This document shows, in pieces, positions 4,940 to 6,728 of a stretch of 6,728 bases of DNA. Source of the DNA: Desulfotomaculum sp. (GTDB lineage: Bacteria; Bacillota; Desulfotomaculia; Desulfotomaculales; Ammonificaceae); assembly GCA_012961725.1 (NCBI GenBank), contig DTYU01000086.1, forward strand, positions 1 to 6,728. Direction: 5' to 3'. The position numbers and the translations under genes were made by a program. Below the pieces are notes generated by a model. That model saw only the letters and a program-made list of their open reading frames with translations, was not told the origin of the DNA and ran no database searches. Numbering within the stretch: position 1 is the stretch's first letter; each line of letters opens with the position of its first letter.

Positions 4940-5629
4940 TTATTCATTGGCGAGGAGGAGCTTGAGGAGGTAGGCCTTTTCCTTTTCGCCTGGAGGTCTC
5001 ACATCACAAAGGTAGGGGATATGCCGGGCGGCCTCGCTCCCGAAGAGCCAGCGGAAGTCCTCGGCGAAGATCTCCTCCGGGTGGCGGGCCCATAGGCGCC
5101 TGGTGGTCTTCGTTGCGCCGCGGAACGCTAAATAGGCCCCGAGTTCCTGCGGCGTTAGCAACTGGTAGCGGAGGAGATGCCCCAGTTCGTGGGCAACGGT
5201 ATAGGCCGCAAGGCAGGGAGCGAAGCGCTCCGTGCGGGCGGTGCCGCCGGTAACCCTGACGGTGTATGCGCTGTACCGGGGGGAGGCGAAGAGGTAGACC
5301 GTTTTTCTGTTCGGCAGGGTGCAGCCGGCCAGCATTCCCAGACCCGGCAGGCTGCAGCGCTGCGTTACGATGTAAACGGTTGCCTGCAAGGAGGCCGCCG
5401 CGGGCAAAAGCTGCTCGAGGTGGCGGATCTCCGCGGCTACGGCGGCTTGCGGCGGAAGCTCTGCGGCACCGTAGGCACAGTTCTCCAGGGCTGCACCGTA
5501 AGCGGTGAAGTCGGGGGCGGACTCGAGGGTCGCTAAGGTTACTTGTGCGCCAGCGTCTTGCGACGGCAGGCAGGCGAGCAGCAGGGCGATCAGGATGCAC
5601 CAAACGACTCTCGGAACAGATTTCTTCAT
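4940..5629 (-). CDS. Secreted HExxH zinc metallopeptidase
   Basis: A 229-aa exported protein. Residues 1-28 form a signal peptide: KKSVPR, then hydrophobic VVWCILIALLLACLP, then AGA with likely cleavage before Q29. LLAC (17-20) could instead serve as a lipobox, giving a lipoprotein. The zinc motif is H147-E-L-G-H151 in YTVAHELGHLLRY. About 35 residues on, ARHPEEIFAEDFRWLF supplies Glu residues (185, 186, 190), one of which is probably the third zinc ligand, as in gluzincin-type peptidases. Five cysteines beyond the signal peptide could form disulfides. I chose ATG 5627-5629, preceded by AAGGCGG (complement of 5638-5644) 8 nt upstream; a GTG at 5638 is the alternative. It is monocistronic, with a sense-oriented gap of over 350 bp before mntA. 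The substrate is unknown and no close family is recognised. Confidence 0.78.
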   Translation of the reverse strand: MKKSVPRVVWCILIALLLACLPSQDAGAQVTLATLESAPDFTAYGAALENCAYGAAELPPQAAVAAEIRHLEQLLPAAASLQATVYIVTQRCSLPGLGMLAGCTLPNRKTVYLFASPRYSAYTVRVTGGTARTERFAPCLAAYTVAHELGHLLRYQLLTPQELGAYLAFRGATKTTRRLWARHPEEIFAEDFRWLFGSEAARHIPYLCDVRPPGEKEKAYLLKLLLANE

Positions 5630-5709
5630 GCCATGCACCGCCTTGCATCAATATACGACACAAATCTTTAATCTTCGACACTACTCTACAACGGATCGAG
5701 GAGGAATGC

Positions 5710-5793
5710 ATGGCACAAAAGCCCTGTTTTCAACGGGTAGTCAGGCAGGATTTTGCAGCGGGACGCAGGGCCTATTTATTTTGGGACCTTTGA
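5710..5793 (+). CDS. Possible 27-aa small ORF upstream of murJ
   Basis: ATG at 5710-5712 follows GAGGAGG (5698-5704) by 5 nt and opens MAQKPCFQRVVRQDFAAGRR then AYLFWDL, stopping at 5793. The peptide is basic with an aromatic end. An overlapping ATG at 5706 gives a 36-aa frame in another phase but sits too close to the ribosome binding site. The ORF lies between the divergent metallopeptidase and murJ, about 110 nt before murJ. It could be a small protein, a leader peptide or chance; only the strong ribosome binding site supports it. Confidence 0.33.
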   Translation: MAQKPCFQRVVRQDFAAGRRAYLFWDL

Positions 5794-5845
5794 CCTACAG
5801 CAACGGCGAAAGTTGAATAAAAACTGGCTCAAGTTGCGGGATCGG

Positions 5846-5854
5846 TGATAAAAT
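5846..5854 (+). promoter_or_regulatory. Extended -10 promoter for murJ
   Basis: TGATAAAAT gives an extended -10 element (TG, one base, TAAAAT at 5849-5854). No good -35 lies 16-18 bp upstream (TGGCTC is the nearest candidate), which is common with extended -10 sites. Transcription would start near 5861, about 45 nt before the murJ start. Confidence 0.4.
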
Positions 5855-5904
5855 ACGGGTTTAGGGGAACGGGCGAACGCTTATGGCTTAAGGAAGGATG
5901 CTGA

Positions 5905-6728
5905 TTGAGTAACGGCAGGGTTATCGCACGCGCCGCGGCAGTGGTCCTTACACTTTCGCTGCTCTCGAAGCTCTTGGGGGTGGTAAGGGAGGCGGCGATC
6001 GCCCACGGCTTCGGCACCACGTGGCAGGCGGATGCCTTCTATGTGGCTTTTATCATCCCTTATATCTTTTACGGCGTCGTCGGGGCTGCATTGACCGCCG
6101 TGATCGTGCCGGTGTATGCGGAGTATACGGCTCAAGGCCGGCGACACGAAGCTTGGCGGGTGCTGAGCCTGGTCATTAACAACACCTTCGTTGCCATGGC
6201 GCTTTTCGCGGTCTTGGGGGTAGAGTTTGCACCGGTTTTAGCCAGGGCCTTAGGCGCGGGGTTTGAACCGAAGACGATGGAACTGACGGCGCGGCTGACG
6301 GCGGTGATGATGCCAGCCATTATTTTTATGGGCTTAGCGGGCGTCTTTACCGGCATCCTGAACGCCAACAACGTTTTCGGCCCCTCCGCCTTCGGTCCGG
6401 CGGCGATGAACATCATGATCGTCTTAGGGGCGCTTCTCGGCGCCAAAGTTTTGGGGGTTTACGGCCTGGCGGCAGGCGTACTGGCCGGGGCGGTTTCTTT
6501 CGCGGTTGTGCAGTTGCCGGCGATGCGGTTTGTGGGCTTCCGGTATTCGCTGTGTTTCAGCCTGCGCCACCCGGAGGTGCGGCGGATTGTGATCTTAATG
6601 GTGCCGGTCTTGCTGGCCTCGGGGATAATGCAGGTCTACACGCTGATCGATTACCGGCTGGCGTCAGGCCTGGCGGAGGGAAGCATCGCCGCACTGAGCT
6701 ATGCAAACAAGTTGGTCAACCTGCCCCA
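5905..6728 (+). CDS. murJ: Lipid II flippase MurJ (MviN family), N-terminal part
   Basis: MurJ is a multi-pass membrane protein of the MOP superfamily that flips lipid II across the cytoplasmic membrane for peptidoglycan synthesis. The frame is open for 274 codons and is cut by the window edge; the family is usually about 500 residues with 14 membrane segments. The N-terminal signature is clear: SKLLGVVREAAIAHGFG followed by ADAFYVAFIIPY. R28 and D43 correspond to E. coli R24 and D39, and K22 stands where E. coli has R18. Further family blocks are VPVYAEY, GILNANNVFGPSAFGPAAMN, and DYRLASGL...SIAALSYANKL at the edge. The start is TTG 5905-5907 with GGAAGG (5892-5897) 7 nt upstream, and the family homology begins within about 10 residues of it. 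Confidence 0.94.
   Translation, partial: MSNGRVIARAAAVVLTLSLLSKLLGVVREAAIAHGFGTTWQADAFYVAFIIPYIFYGVVGAALTAVIVPVYAEYTAQGRRHEAWRVLSLVINNTFVAMALFAVLGVEFAPVLARALGAGFEPKTMELTARLTAVMMPAIIFMGLAGVFTGILNANNVFGPSAFGPAAMNIMIVLGALLGAKVLGVYGLAAGVLAGAVSFAVVQLPAMRFVGFRYSLCFSLRHPEVRRIVILMVPVLLASGIMQVYTLIDYRLASGLAEGSIAALSYANKLVNLP

Noticed and set aside
5829..6446. Minus-strand frames opposite murJ
   Set aside because: The plus strand encodes a continuous MurJ N-terminus with family motifs across the whole interval, so the antisense frames are incidental.

Overview
The window is GC-rich (AT-rich only in some intergenic stretches). It uses strong GGAGG-type ribosome binding sites and several TTG starts, and carries a SipW-type signal peptidase with a cognate export substrate. 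I infer a Gram-positive, clostridial (Peptococcaceae/Thermoanaerobacterales-like) chromosome. Genus cannot be decided from the sequence alone.

Layout. (1) 7-1600, minus strand: a two-gene export unit. A protein with a SipW-class signal region and a long Ser/Asp/Asn/Gly-rich tail is followed by a SipW/ER-type signal peptidase. A heptanucleotide repeat array lies at their junction, and a sigma-A-like promoter and a 5'-end hairpin lie upstream. (2) 1600-2050: no intact gene. It holds an AT-rich stretch with several perfect inverted repeats and a HicA toxin C-terminal relic. (3) 2052-2690, minus: a NarL/FixJ-type regulator with an intact LuxR helix-turn-helix but a receiver lacking every phosphorylation residue. 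(4) 2691-3736: a decayed zone with one copy of a dispersed ~100-bp repeat, a possible 29-aa ORF, a plsY pseudogene broken by a CATT duplication, and an unidentified protein-like fragment. (5) 3737-4700, minus: a HepT-MntA (HEPN/minimal nucleotidyltransferase) toxin-antitoxin operon with its own promoter and a palindrome in the leader. (6) 4804-4907: the second copy of the ~100-bp repeat. (7) 4940-5629, minus: a secreted HELGH zinc metallopeptidase. (8) 5700 to the end, plus: a possible 27-aa ORF, then the first half of murJ (lipid II flippase), which runs off the edge.

The middle (1600-4930) looks like accessory or decaying DNA: toxin-antitoxin genes, a toxin relic, a truncated and frameshifted housekeeping gene copy, and a repeat on each side of the relic/TA segment. 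The sipW pair, the metallopeptidase and murJ all concern the cell envelope, but nothing shows they share regulation. The strongest points for follow-up are the sipW/substrate pair with its heptamer array, the paired repeats, the phosphorylation-blind regulator and the plsY relic.
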